Shown here: in pieces, positions 1-7,792 of the stretch
Position numbering within the stretch: the first letter of the stretch is position 1
How the letters are laid out: each line of letters begins with the position of its first letter
Virus record (IMG/VR): IMGVR_UViG_3300021142_000024
Span: 1 to 64,000 of that record
Origin: a virus
Direction: 5' to 3' (one strand)
DNA: 64,000 nucleotides
Notes under the pieces: generated by a model
The model's input: the letters and a program-made list of their open reading frames with translations, nothing else
Told to the model about the DNA's origin: nothing
The model's database searches: none
Made by a program: the position numbers and the translations under genes

Positions 1-490
1 GCTGTGTAGTATTGATATGAATATTAATAGGATAATATGGAGTAGCGTCTAGACCCATCATATCTAATAATTGGGCATGTCTATTAAGATCTATAATAGT
101 CTTATTTACAACTGCGCTATTTTCACTAGCCAATACATCAAAAGGACCTGGATGGAAACTTACACGAATATTATTAGATTTAATATAATCACCAAGAGAT
201 TTAAGCTTAAATTCTATAGTTTTAAAATTAGGCAATTGACTAAATTCATAAAATCCCATGAATGCAAACATATCACTTGAAAGTCTATATAATTTTATAC
301 CCTTTGATATATTATATTTTAAGACTTTTTGGCAGTCATCTATATTTGCAATTGCAAGTTCAGACACATATGATAGACCTTTTTCTATAAAAGTTCTATG
401 TATCATAGTACGATTAGTAGAAATATAGTCTTTATGGGCTTTTCCAAGATTAATTCCTAGAGAAATACAACAGTAACCTAATTTAGCCAT
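1..490 (-). CDS. uvdE: UV damage endonuclease UvdE (partial, C-terminus beyond left edge)
   Basis: The first ~163 residues of a UV-damage endonuclease (TIM-barrel, endonuclease IV-like fold) that nicks DNA 5' of UV photoproducts. Recognisable family segments are MAKLGYCCISL at the start, GIKLYRLSSDMF near the middle, VSFHPGPFDVLAS with a metal-binding His, and YYPINIHI just before the window ends. The ATG at 488..490 is the only sensible start. It overlaps the end of a small upstream gene by 13 bases. The family call is confident; the catalytic C-terminal half cannot be seen. Confidence 0.9.
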   Translation of the reverse strand, partial: MAKLGYCCISLGINLGKAHKDYISTNRTMIHRTFIEKGLSYVSELAIANIDDCQKVLKYNISKGIKLYRLSSDMFAFMGFYEFSQLPNFKTIEFKLKSLGDYIKSNNIRVSFHPGPFDVLASENSAVVNKTIIDLNRHAQLLDMMGLDATPYYPINIHINTTQ

Positions 491-648
491 GATTTTAAAA
501 TATGATTAACCTTTATTAAGAATATAGAATATGCCAATTTAGCGCTCCAGATCAAATCTGAAAGACTTAATACTGCAAGAGTATCTAATATATCAAGATG
601 ATTATAATGATCTGGACAAAGCCCTATGATATGAAGAATCAATTCCAT
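478..648 (-). CDS. Small hydrophobic protein (56 aa)
   Basis: A 56-codon frame starting at ATG 646..648, whose end overlaps the start of the UvdE gene. The sequence has a hydrophobic N-terminus (MELILHIIGLCPDHYNHLDI) and a second hydrophobic helix near residues 38-50. The LCPDHYNH segment resembles small phage membrane-type proteins. Function unknown. The tight overlap supports it being a gene. Confidence 0.5.
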   Translation of the reverse strand: MELILHIIGLCPDHYNHLDILDTLAVLSLSDLIWSAKLAYSIFLIKVNHILKSWLN

Positions 649-715
649 TGATATAGTATATATTACGCAGTAAAATTAATAAATAAAAAAAGAAAAAGGA
701 AATCGATATTCTAAG

Positions 716-1294
716 TTAATCCCACCAATTATGTATATGATTCTCTAATATATCAAATAAAATTCTATTAGCTTTATTCTCCATATAATGCCCTATATTT
801 ATTGCAATATTAATTTTACTATCATTTTCAAGTATAAATTTTTCATGTTTTGTTACTTCTTTATATGCATGTTTATACTTTTTAAAATAACCATCAAATT
901 TTTCCCATATCTCATTTATTTTAAGTGTACTATAATCTTTATTATCTTCTAAAGGAATCCATAAATATTCGCAATGATGATAATTCATATATTCATGTGC
1001 ATAAAATTCAGATTGAATTTTATCAATAAGTCTTACACATGTCATCATTAATTGAGCATCTCTCTTTGCACTTACATGTCTATTTTTTTCACCTATATAA
1101 TAAGCTTGATGTTTAAGTTTTGTCTTTAGAATATCAAATATATATCTATGATCATAATCTCTGTCCTTCCAGATTATTTTAAACCAGCGAATAAGATTTT
1201 TTATTCCATAATAAAAATCTTTATGTAAAAATCTGTATTCAAATTTCCAATTAAGACAGAATCTGCGCCAAATATTTAATTTAGTTTTTTTCAT
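716..1294 (-). CDS. Hypothetical protein (192 aa)
   Basis: Basic, aromatic- and Lys-rich soluble protein, largely helical, with no domain I recognise. Its start overlaps the end of the upstream membrane protein by 14 bases, so the two are probably co-transcribed. Function unknown. Confidence 0.65.
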   Translation of the reverse strand: MKKTKLNIWRRFCLNWKFEYRFLHKDFYYGIKNLIRWFKIIWKDRDYDHRYIFDILKTKLKHQAYYIGEKNRHVSAKRDAQLMMTCVRLIDKIQSEFYAHEYMNYHHCEYLWIPLEDNKDYSTLKINEIWEKFDGYFKKYKHAYKEVTKHEKFILENDSKINIAINIGHYMENKANRILFDILENHIHNWWD

Positions 1295-1547
1295 ATAAAA
1301 TTTTTATTGCAATTTTAGATCCTGCCCATATAGATAGTAATATTAAACCCAATTGCATAAATATATCTGGCAGTGGAATGGGATTAGTCCAGCCGTATTT
1401 TGCTACATCAAATACAGTAATAGGTATAAACCATGCTAATTGACATGCTACAATACAAAATCCTATAAAATGTTGCCTATTATTAGAAGACTTATCAGTC
1501 CATTTTTTTATTCTTTTAATCATATCTGATTTTCTCAATTTTATCAA
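1281..1547 (-). CDS. Membrane protein, two TM helices (88 aa)
   Basis: Two hydrophobic segments (about residues 27-47 and 62-80) follow a Lys/Arg-rich N-terminus, giving a small inner-membrane hairpin topology. It overlaps the downstream 192-residue gene. It could be holin-like, but nothing beyond topology supports that. Confidence 0.6.
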   Translation of the reverse strand: MIKLRKSDMIKRIKKWTDKSSNNRQHFIGFCIVACQLAWFIPITVFDVAKYGWTNPIPLPDIFMQLGLILLSIWAGSKIAIKILYEKN

Positions 1548-1560
1548 TTTTAAAATAACT

Positions 1561-1807
1561 AAATTTTCTCAAAAAATCCACATAATAACTCAATTAATTC
1601 ACCATTAAAATCAACTTTACACGTCCAGGCCGAACCATTTAAAAATGATGATACAACACAATTAATATCTGTTACAACACCTTGCTTTACTGCTAACTCA
1701 GAATTTGCTGTATTATACATCATCTTATTATATTCATCAAATGCACCTTCCGCAAACTTTACTATATCACCAACTTTAAGATTGAAATCAAATCTATAAT
1801 AATAATC
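1561..1807 (-). CDS. Open frame without an ATG at its head; SH3-like (possible frameshift product)
   Basis: About 82 codons are open from just inside the previous gene to a TAG near 1561. The protein reads like a small beta-barrel/SH3-like domain (FNLKVGDIVKFAEGAFDEY ... GVVTDINCVVSS ... ELIELLCGFF). No ATG, GTG or TTG lies ahead of the conserved-looking N-terminus; the first ATG pair is internal. The preceding gene (1806..2042) ends in the other frame after a run of eight T (minus strand). A +1 slip there, a non-standard start, or a real indel would explain it. Confidence 0.5.
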
Positions 1808-2042
1808 AGTTGGGTCCTCTTTTACTAGTGTAAAAAAAATCTCCAGATATTGGTTTTGGTTGAATTTGTAGGTCCCACTCTCTTAAAGCATTGAATATAA
1901 TATCACTCACTTCCATTTCTGGATTTTCTTTTGCTATAAGTATCGCAGATAAAAATACTTCTATATCTAAAGCAAAATCTATAGCTGTATTTAGAGCATT
2001 TCCTGCTGCTATAAAATCTTTATTTTGGTATGTTCTATCCAT
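1806..2042 (-). CDS. Hypothetical protein (78 aa)
   Basis: Small, mainly helical protein (MDRTYQNKDFIAAGNALNTA...) directly downstream of thyA. Its last codons run through an eight-T homopolymer and overlap the next open frame. Function unknown. Confidence 0.6.
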   Translation of the reverse strand: MDRTYQNKDFIAAGNALNTAIDFALDIEVFLSAILIAKENPEMEVSDIIFNALREWDLQIQPKPISGDFFYTSKRGPN

Positions 2043-2048
2043 ATACTT

Positions 2049-3152
2049 TTAATTTGAAAGTGGCATTTTTATTGCAGGATGACTTTGATAATTCTCTAAA
2101 ATAATATCATCCAAGGTATATTCTGAAATATCATTAATAACCCTATCGGATATTTTTACCGTTGGTAATTCATATGGTTCTCTTGTTAACTGTTCTTTAA
2201 TGCCATCTATTTGATTTTTATAAATATGAGCATCACCTAAATTAGCAATTAGTTCATCAGGCACCATATTAACCATTTTACCTATAATTTCTAATAGAAG
2301 CGCATATGATGCGATATTAAATGGAAGACCTAATGGAACATCACTTGACCTCATATTGAACATTAAAGAGATTGCTCGTTTGGGAACTCCTATGGAATCA
2401 TAATATGCCATTTCATCTCCATACTCTACGTCATATTTTGCCCCATATTTATACTGCCTAAGATGTCGATATCTCTCCAATCTACTCAACTCTCTCGTAT
2501 AAAACTGAAAAAAGTTATGACATGGCCGAAGTACCATCTGGTCGAGTTCCCCCACGTTCCACGCTGATACAATTATACCTCTATCATCTGGATTTGTTTT
2601 GAGTATATGGATTGCATCTGCGATTTGGTCGGTTATACAGGTACCTACTTCATCTCTATTTGTTGTCCTATCAAAGTAAGTAAAGTATGACATCCAACTT
2701 CTCCACTGCTTACCATATATCGGCCCAAGTTCACCCCACTCCTTTGCAAACTCAGCATCCGTTTTAATACGCTCGATAAATTCTTCTTTTGATAGTTCAT
2801 CTTGTACATCTGGAGCATAACCTTCTCTAATTGCTTGAGGGTTCAATGCAACGCAATTATTTAAAGTAATCGATCCCCTGTACTTTTTATAAGCATCTCC
2901 TACCCATATAGTATTATCATTTTCTACGAGATACTCTATTGAAGTATCTCCACGTAAAAACCATAGAAGCTCGGTTACCATAGTTTTGAATGCCATTTTC
3001 TTCGTAGTCAAGAGTGGAAATCCTTCACTCATTTTATGTCGTATCTGTCTACCGAACACTGATATTGTTTGTCCATTTCTTGTTTCTTTTCTAGTACCAT
3101 TCTCTAAAATATCTTTTAAGAGATCTTGATAAGCCATGTCTATTTTATTCAT
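2049..3152 (-). CDS. thyA: Thymidylate synthase ThyA
   Basis: Makes dTMP from dUMP with methylene-tetrahydrofolate. The sequence shows the N-terminal YQDLLKDILENGTRKETRNG region, RGIIVSAWNV, the nucleophile Cys211 in RPCHNFFQFY, RSSD, the dUMP-selecting Asn279 in GLPFNIASYALL, and the C-terminal HPAIKMPL. At 367 residues it is about 100 longer than bacterial ThyA: there are extra stretches near residues 95-135 and an insertion of roughly 40 residues (about 220-262) straight after the Cys motif. All catalytic residues look intact. The start overlaps the stop of the upstream ART-like gene. Confidence 0.95.
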   Translation of the reverse strand: MNKIDMAYQDLLKDILENGTRKETRNGQTISVFGRQIRHKMSEGFPLLTTKKMAFKTMVTELLWFLRGDTSIEYLVENDNTIWVGDAYKKYRGSITLNNCVALNPQAIREGYAPDVQDELSKEEFIERIKTDAEFAKEWGELGPIYGKQWRSWMSYFTYFDRTTNRDEVGTCITDQIADAIHILKTNPDDRGIIVSAWNVGELDQMVLRPCHNFFQFYTRELSRLERYRHLRQYKYGAKYDVEYGDEMAYYDSIGVPKRAISLMFNMRSSDVPLGLPFNIASYALLLEIIGKMVNMVPDELIANLGDAHIYKNQIDGIKEQLTREPYELPTVKISDRVINDISEYTLDDIILENYQSHPAIKMPLSN

Positions 3153-3460
3153 AGTTTTATATATTTAATTTTTTTAATACATTCAGGTGCTATATAATCT
3201 GATATAAATTCATAGTCTGAATTGATTGATTTACCTGTTGATTTATAGATATAAGGAGTATGATTATTAGATTCTATGTATAATATAGCTAATTCTTTCC
3301 AATAATTTCTTCCTAGCTGAGTATCTATTATTTTATGGATATTATTAGTTATAAACACTTTTCCTTGTTTTGTCTTACCAATACCTTTTTTGTAATCTGG
3401 TATTAATCCATTAATTAAAATAGTAGGAATATTTTCAGGTTTAGTAATGTGATATAACAT
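3149..3460 (-). CDS. ADP-ribosyltransferase / RNA 2'-phosphotransferase-like protein (103 aa)
   Basis: The opening MLYHITKPENIPTILINGL, followed by KVFITNN, matches the first strands of ADP-ribosyltransferase-fold proteins (a YH-x-T/x-N-x-I-x-GL pattern as in KptA- and DarT-like families). At 103 residues it is a minimal version and the remaining catalytic positions cannot be assigned. The stop overlaps the thyA start (ATGA type). A second, longer protein with the same opening pattern is at 10885..11583. Confidence 0.6.
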   Translation of the reverse strand: MLYHITKPENIPTILINGLIPDYKKGIGKTKQGKVFITNNIHKIIDTQLGRNYWKELAILYIESNNHTPYIYKSTGKSINSDYEFISDYIAPECIKKIKYIKL

Positions 3461-3466
3461 ATTTTA

Positions 3467-3691
3467 TTATTCTGGTAAATTAATAGATGAAATATCAGCC
3501 CAGTATTCATAATAGCTCAAATCATAATAATCTCCACTATCATTCATACACCACGATGGACTGCAATCACCTCCGGCTGTTTCATAAAATCCAAAAGATA
3601 GATCTAGAGGTATTTCATGTGCATTATGTAATATTACAAGCTTATATTCTTGTGGTAATATTTTAGATGTTTTATTCCATTGTAGATTCAT
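3467..3691 (-). CDS. DUF551-like small protein (74 aa)
   Basis: The pattern W..TS..LP....LVILHN....LDL.FGFYE......W......Y....YWADI..INLP resembles DUF551-type phage proteins, which usually end in a W-x-x-LP motif. Function unknown. Overlaps the upstream gene by about 20 bases. Confidence 0.6.
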   Translation of the reverse strand: MNLQWNKTSKILPQEYKLVILHNAHEIPLDLSFGFYETAGGDCSPSWCMNDSGDYYDLSYYEYWADISSINLPE

Positions 3692-3863
3692 AATGTTCTA
3701 GTTGTGTTTCGTTAAAAATATGCAGCAATCCATATTTATCCATTTCAGCGACTATTCTAATCTCGCCCGCAACTGTTTCAAATACAGATACTATCGTACA
3801 TGGAAATTTATATCCTTTAGGTTTCCACGCCTTATCACCTACTTTAAATTTAGTATTATTCAT
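3672..3863 (-). CDS. Small SH3-like phage protein (63 aa)
   Basis: FKVGDKAWKPKGYKFPCTIV then EIRIVAEMDKYGLLHIF is a compact beta-barrel pattern seen in many small phage and Bacteroidetes proteins. Probably a nucleic-acid or protein interaction module; the role is unknown. It overlaps its neighbour downstream and follows a 99-residue gene by a few bases. Confidence 0.65.
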   Translation of the reverse strand: MNNTKFKVGDKAWKPKGYKFPCTIVSVFETVAGEIRIVAEMDKYGLLHIFNETQLEHYESTME

Positions 3864-3866
3864 AAT

Positions 3867-4166
3867 TTATTTTATCTTTTTTAAATCCTCTTTTAATCTT
3901 TTTCTAAAAGAATCTTCTCCATCATCGCATGCTACTAACCAATCTATTCTTTGAGCATAGACTTGGGCTATTTTTAAATACTTAACTCCATTTTTAAATT
4001 CCTCGATAATATCTTCTGGGTAATTTGAGTATTTTGAATCTTCTGAATCCCAATATCCCAGATCTTCTTTTGATATATTTTTTCCATTTTTTTCTATTAT
4101 ATCCTCAATAGTATCAATAATATTTGATATTTCATATTGCGTATAATTAAAAGTACCCCCTGACAT
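3867..4166 (-). CDS. Hypothetical protein (99 aa)
   Basis: Acidic helical protein with an N-terminal MSGGTFNYTQYEISNIIDTI segment, a pattern shared by short phage proteins of unknown function. Part of the contiguous small-gene run between thyA and the RNA ligase. Confidence 0.65.
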   Translation of the reverse strand: MSGGTFNYTQYEISNIIDTIEDIIEKNGKNISKEDLGYWDSEDSKYSNYPEDIIEEFKNGVKYLKIAQVYAQRIDWLVACDDGEDSFRKRLKEDLKKIK

Positions 4167-4179
4167 ATTATATATTATT

Positions 4180-4431
4180 TTAGCAAGTTAATGAAATTCC
4201 ACTCATCGTACAATTACAAACTCCAGATCCTCCATTTTTAGGATTACATGAGCAAGTATCATAGAAATTTGTAGTATGATAATCATAAACATAATTTGGA
4301 CTTATATTTGTAGGCGGGATTATATTATCTTTTTCATATAAATCAAACATAAAATTGATCCTATCAATAGTCTCTAAATCTGATTTAGGAATTACTGCAA
4401 GTATTAATTTTTTTAATGTTTCTATTGTCAT
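4180..4431 (-). CDS. Cys-rich hypothetical protein (83 aa)
   Basis: The N-terminal half is helical. The C-terminus carries five cysteines in CSCNPKNGGSGVCNCTMSG...C, which could bind a metal, with Gly/Ser spacing. No family recognised. Confidence 0.55.
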   Translation of the reverse strand: MTIETLKKLILAVIPKSDLETIDRINFMFDLYEKDNIIPPTNISPNYVYDYHTTNFYDTCSCNPKNGGSGVCNCTMSGISLTC

Positions 4432-4455
4432 ATAGTATTATTATTTGTATATTTT

Positions 4456-4701
4456 TTATTTAATTTTAATATTATTCCAAATTTTACCATTAGGCTCTAC
4501 AATATTCAATTTACCATTAATAAAATCTTGAAATTCCTCTTCATTAAAAAGTGTAATTTGCAAAGAGTCTTTATTGATAATACTATAAATTGATCTTAGA
4601 AATATCCCATGACCACTATTTTCAATACAGTCCTTACGAATTGCCAATAGCTCTTCCCCTTGTGAATTTATTAATTCTATGCTATTTACATCTTGTTTCA
4701 T
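4456..4701 (-). CDS. Hypothetical protein (81 aa)
   Basis: Short alpha/beta protein with no recognised domain, nine bases upstream of the RNA ligase stop in the same transcription direction. Function unknown. Confidence 0.55.
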   Translation of the reverse strand: MKQDVNSIELINSQGEELLAIRKDCIENSGHGIFLRSIYSIINKDSLQITLFNEEEFQDFINGKLNIVEPNGKIWNNIKIK

Positions 4702-4709
4702 ATTATATT

Positions 4710-5843
4710 TTAATGTGAGTCTCCAATATCATTCTTTTCACCATAAATAAGATAATCAGGATTTATAACTTTTGCCACCTTTTGTCTTTCTCCTGTCTCT
4801 AATTTTATTACTACTCCCTCATGAGGTACTTTTGTGCCTTCAATAAAGTTTTTAAAAGTAAAAGAATCTTGAATTTCTTGTGACCAAGGTCCAAAATATA
4901 AAACTGGAATATGTGGGAGTTCTAAAAGTGCTCGTGTTGTAGCTTCGGTAGATTCTGTGCTATAATACTCTCCATTTTCTTTAATATCAAAAATTGCAAA
5001 TTCAATATCTTTTAAACCATAATCATAATTCTTTTGAATACCTGCCCCATAGATCTCACCATATATTATAAATCCAGATCCAAAATCTTCAGGAGTTGAG
5101 TATTGTCTTGCAAAATTCCAAAGTTTTTCTTTGATCTTATATTTATCAGCTATTTCATACCATACATTAGTATCATAAAACCCTTGAGAATCAGAGCCTC
5201 TTTCTACATTATGAGAACCTATTACAAATTCATATTGATACCACTCATCAGTGATTCTAAGAAATCTTTTTATTTTATCCCAAAGAGTAAATTTATTCTT
5301 TTTTACAATGCCATATCGAGCATTAGTACCGTGAATTTTTCTAGTAATTTGAACAATATCTTCTTGAGTAAACATATTATTCACATTCTTTATATTTGGA
5401 AATTTATAGTAAATAGGGAAATTTGGATTTTCTGAATATCTAATTTTTTTACCAGAAGCAAGCTGAATTTGTTTTGCTGGAGGTTCATACTTTACAATGC
5501 TCATATATGACATTACATCCATGCCCTCTTTCAGTTTTGAAATTTCCATTTCAGTATACATAAAAGGTATGATCAAACATTCTGAATACACACCACGAAG
5601 CTTGATAGTTCGAACACGATTGCCAGAACGTAGATAATTTGTTACATTCATTTTTTCAGCCAATGTTTCTGGTATTACCGCGTCTGTGGTTGCACATACT
5701 ATTAAATCACCTTCTGCATATTGATCTTTCTTGATAATACAAGACCAATTACCTACCATGGCCTGCTCGATGTTATCGGCGCCTGGTATAGGTATAATTT
5801 GATTAATTCGAGCAATGAATGCTACAGAGTTTAAATTTTCCAT
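4710..5843 (-). CDS. RNA ligase, DraRnl/Rnl5-like
   Basis: ATP-dependent RNA ligase that seals nicks with a 3'-OH and 5'-phosphate. An N-terminal OB-like domain (INQIIPIPGADNIEQAMVGNW ... GDLIVCATTD) precedes the nucleotidyltransferase domain. Motif I is KIHGTNARYG with the adenylated Lys at about residue 169; later come IIYGEIYGAG (motif III), EFAIFDI (IIIa), HEGVVIKL (IV) and QKVAKVI (V). I chose the ATG at 5841..5843, just after the upstream stop, rather than one 11 codons earlier that overlaps it; the product then begins MENLNSVAF. Alongside a tRNA array and tmRNA, repair of cut tRNA is a reasonable role, but this is inference. Confidence 0.88.
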   Translation of the reverse strand: MENLNSVAFIARINQIIPIPGADNIEQAMVGNWSCIIKKDQYAEGDLIVCATTDAVIPETLAEKMNVTNYLRSGNRVRTIKLRGVYSECLIIPFMYTEMEISKLKEGMDVMSYMSIVKYEPPAKQIQLASGKKIRYSENPNFPIYYKFPNIKNVNNMFTQEDIVQITRKIHGTNARYGIVKKNKFTLWDKIKRFLRITDEWYQYEFVIGSHNVERGSDSQGFYDTNVWYEIADKYKIKEKLWNFARQYSTPEDFGSGFIIYGEIYGAGIQKNYDYGLKDIEFAIFDIKENGEYYSTESTEATTRALLELPHIPVLYFGPWSQEIQDSFTFKNFIEGTKVPHEGVVIKLETGERQKVAKVINPDYLIYGEKNDIGDSH

Positions 5844-5844
5844 A

Positions 5845-6045
5845 TTAATATATGTCTTTAAAAATTTGAATTCCAAAATCCCAAATAAGAAAATCGAAAC
5901 CGATTATAAAAATATCTGTATAAATACCAGATTCTATAAAATGAGATTGCTTAGAGTGAGTTATATAAAATCCTGGAAGTAGTGCTATTTGAATAAAACT
6001 ATTTTGTATAGTCTTATACATATAAAATTTATAAACTTTTTTCAT
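5845..6045 (-). CDS. Small hydrophobic protein (66 aa)
   Basis: Begins MKKVYKFYMYK and contains a hydrophobic aromatic C-terminal half (YTDIFIIGFDFLIWDFGIQI). It may associate with the membrane. One base separates its stop from the ligase start. No family recognised. Confidence 0.45.
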   Translation of the reverse strand: MKKVYKFYMYKTIQNSFIQIALLPGFYITHSKQSHFIESGIYTDIFIIGFDFLIWDFGIQIFKDIY

Positions 6046-6049
6046 ATCT

Positions 6050-6277
6050 TTATTTTAATTTATCTAGTTCTCTAATTATGTTTTCTAAAATATTAATTAT
6101 ACTATATAATTCACTAGTAGGTGCAACTGAATATAACTCTTCAGATTCTGAGATCAAAGAAGAAGTCTTTTTTTGCAAAGACGCTACTTTTTTTTGTACT
6201 TCTTCTTTAGATATAGACTTAGATTCGGTGATATGAGCAGTCAAATCTGAGGTCATCCAGTTAGTTTTCTTTATCAT
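6050..6277 (-). CDS. Coiled-coil hypothetical protein (75 aa)
   Basis: Mostly heptad-like helix (SKEEVQKKVASLQKKTSSLI ... IINILENIIRELDKLK). Unknown function; part of a run of very short co-directional genes. Confidence 0.55.
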   Translation of the reverse strand: MIKKTNWMTSDLTAHITESKSISKEEVQKKVASLQKKTSSLISESEELYSVAPTSELYSIINILENIIRELDKLK

Positions 6278-6287
6278 TATTTTATTA

Positions 6288-6470
6288 CTATTTAGTAGTT
6301 ACTCCAGGAATAGGATATAGGGGGTTTTTAAGTCGATTAATTTGAGTATCAGATAATTTCTTTTTTGCAGAATAATACTCAATAATGCTTTTATGAAATT
6401 TAACTTTTTCTGGGTAGAGAGATACATTATACTTTAATTCGATCTCTAATTTGATATTTGAATCTTGCAT
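6288..6470 (-). CDS. Hypothetical protein (60 aa)
   Basis: Short charged protein with a C-terminal NPLYPIPGVTTK. A TTACTTTTAC promoter element lies just upstream (6483..6492), which supports it as a transcribed gene. Function unknown. Confidence 0.55.
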   Translation of the reverse strand: MQDSNIKLEIELKYNVSLYPEKVKFHKSIIEYYSAKKKLSDTQINRLKNPLYPIPGVTTK

Positions 6471-6482
6471 AAATTTGTTTTT

Positions 6483-6492
6483 GTAAAAGTAA
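6483..6492 (-). promoter_or_regulatory. Promoter -7 element TTACTTTTAC
   Basis: Minus-strand TTACTTTTAC a short distance before the ATG of the 60-residue gene. It is the same element that recurs before many genes at 17..36 kb and is a variant of the Bacteroidetes TAnnTTTG box. Confidence 0.5.
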
Positions 6493-6516
6493 AAAATAAG
6501 ATTAAGAAATTATAAT

Positions 6517-6747
6517 TTAATTATCAAGTAAATCATATGGCAAATCTGCATTTTCTAGAATAAATTCTATTAATTTTTCCTCTAATCGACCTTGTATTTC
6601 ATCACCATTATCATCATAAATTTCCCAAGATGAATATCCGCTCTGATGATTATTATCTTCGCAATGAACTACTGTATAAAATTTATTATTAAATTCAACT
6701 TCATACATAGTTTCTGTTTGTACTTTTTTTATTTTTTGATTTTCCAT
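6517..6747 (-). CDS. Hypothetical protein (76 aa)
   Basis: Small alpha/beta protein: strands in the N-terminal half (TMYEVEFNNKFYTVVHC), SSWEIYDDNGDEI, then a C-terminal helix. The layout is common among phage orphan proteins. Unknown function. Confidence 0.6.
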   Translation of the reverse strand: MENQKIKKVQTETMYEVEFNNKFYTVVHCEDNNHQSGYSSWEIYDDNGDEIQGRLEEKLIEFILENADLPYDLLDN

Positions 6748-6770
6748 AATTATATTATTTATTTTAAATT

Positions 6771-6953
6771 TTAATTATTTTTATTTTTTAATGCAATAAG
6801 CATTTCACAATCAATAAGTGAGCCGATCATTAATGGAGATCCGAGCTCTGAATCTATTTCGCCATATTCGCTTTCTTCTACTTCAAATACAGCAAAATCA
6901 TTATCTGCCCAGTATAAGATTTTATATTTCTTTTCCATATTTATCTCGTTCAT
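6771..6953 (-). CDS. Hypothetical protein (60 aa)
   Basis: Acidic small protein (KKYKILYWADNDFAVFEVEE...). No recognised family. Sits between two similar-sized orphan genes. Confidence 0.55.
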   Translation of the reverse strand: MNEINMEKKYKILYWADNDFAVFEVEESEYGEIDSELGSPLMIGSLIDCEMLIALKNKNN

Positions 6954-6970
6954 GTTTGTATGTTTTTAGA

Positions 6971-7222
6971 TTACCACTTTATTTGAAATCTGTCTTCAAC
7001 AATAGTTATTTTATATCCCATCTTCTCTAATTCAATTTTCATAGTATCAACTATATCTCTTGATAGACCAGATGATGTAAGATCCTTTTTTATGTCAATA
7101 TTATAAGAAAAATGACCATTACCTGCAACAGTATCTATCCATCTTAATATTATTTGAAGTGAGGATTCTAATGCTTTTTTCCTCATTGCTTCTGAGTGTG
7201 TTTGCTTTTTAAATAGTATCAT
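6971..7222 (-). CDS. Hypothetical protein (83 aa), winged-helix-like pattern
   Basis: Basic N-terminus, two helices, then MKIELEKMGYKITIVEDRFQIKW, which looks like the recognition helix and hairpin of a small winged-helix or sensor-type module. No clear homologue recognised. Confidence 0.55.
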   Translation of the reverse strand: MILFKKQTHSEAMRKKALESSLQIILRWIDTVAGNGHFSYNIDIKKDLTSSGLSRDIVDTMKIELEKMGYKITIVEDRFQIKW

Positions 7223-7225
7223 GTT

Positions 7226-7324
7226 TTACGGTTTCATTTTAAATTTTTTAAGTACATTTAATACACTATCTATTTCTTGCATTCTATTATCAGGTAAAAT
7301 TATCACTCCACATTTCTTTTTCAT
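7226..7324 (-). CDS. Micro-ORF (32 aa)
   Basis: A 33-codon frame with ATG at 7322..7324, product beginning MKKKCGVIILPDNRM and ending in a basic helix. It fills the gap between two larger genes exactly, ending just before the next start. Plausible but unproven. Confidence 0.4.
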   Translation of the reverse strand: MKKKCGVIILPDNRMQEIDSVLNVLKKFKMKP

Positions 7325-7349
7325 TCTTATATTTTATTTTTATATTTGA

Positions 7350-7637
7350 TTATTCTACTTCAAAACAAAGATCCGGTTTTTCTTTTAAAAAAGAAATATC
7401 CATAATTATAAATGAATCCATAACTGAACATTCTAAAATAGATCCATAGACAGTTTTACCTCGTACTGCATCATAGTCTATTATGTCGCCTCTAAAATCA
7501 AATTGACGTTTTACAATTTCACATTCTGAAAGTACTATAGTAGTATGAGAATTTACATGCGCTTCTACTTTTCTATTTTTTGAAATTTTATCATTTATTT
7601 TAAGATATGTACTTAATGGTACTTTAAAAGTGCTCAT
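7350..7637 (-). CDS. Hypothetical protein (95 aa)
   Basis: Beta-rich small protein with no recognised family. It is preceded by a near-perfect Bacteroidetes promoter (TACATTTG at 7669..7676 with TTG 21 bases further upstream), so it probably heads the operon that runs down to the ligase. Confidence 0.6.
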   Translation of the reverse strand: MSTFKVPLSTYLKINDKISKNRKVEAHVNSHTTIVLSECEIVKRQFDFRGDIIDYDAVRGKTVYGSILECSVMDSFIIMDISFLKEKPDLCFEVE

Positions 7638-7668
7638 TATTAAATTAGATTAGCTGTTTTGTATAATA

Positions 7669-7700
7669 CAAATGTACGATTAATTTTTGAGATTTTACAA
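7669..7700 (-). promoter_or_regulatory. Canonical Bacteroidetes promoter (-33 TTG, -7 TACATTTG)
   Basis: On the minus strand TTG (7698..7700) is followed after 21 bases by TACATTTG (7669..7676). This matches the TTG / TAnnTTTG promoter of Bacteroidetes and lies upstream of the gene at 7350..7637, just past a terminator. Confidence 0.7.
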
Positions 7701-7735
7701 CTTTTCAATGTATATTTGTTTTTTTGCTGTATAAA

Positions 7736-7772
7736 TAAAAAACCCTAAGCTATTACTAACTTAGGGTTTTAA
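7736..7772 (-). terminator. Rho-independent terminator
   Basis: AACCCTAAG (7741..7749) pairs with CTTAGGGTT (7760..7768) around a 10-base loop, flanked by A and T runs. It ends transcripts of the holin-like gene on the minus strand and is immediately followed by a promoter. Confidence 0.85.
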
Positions 7773-7792
7773 TATTATATTTTATAGAATTA

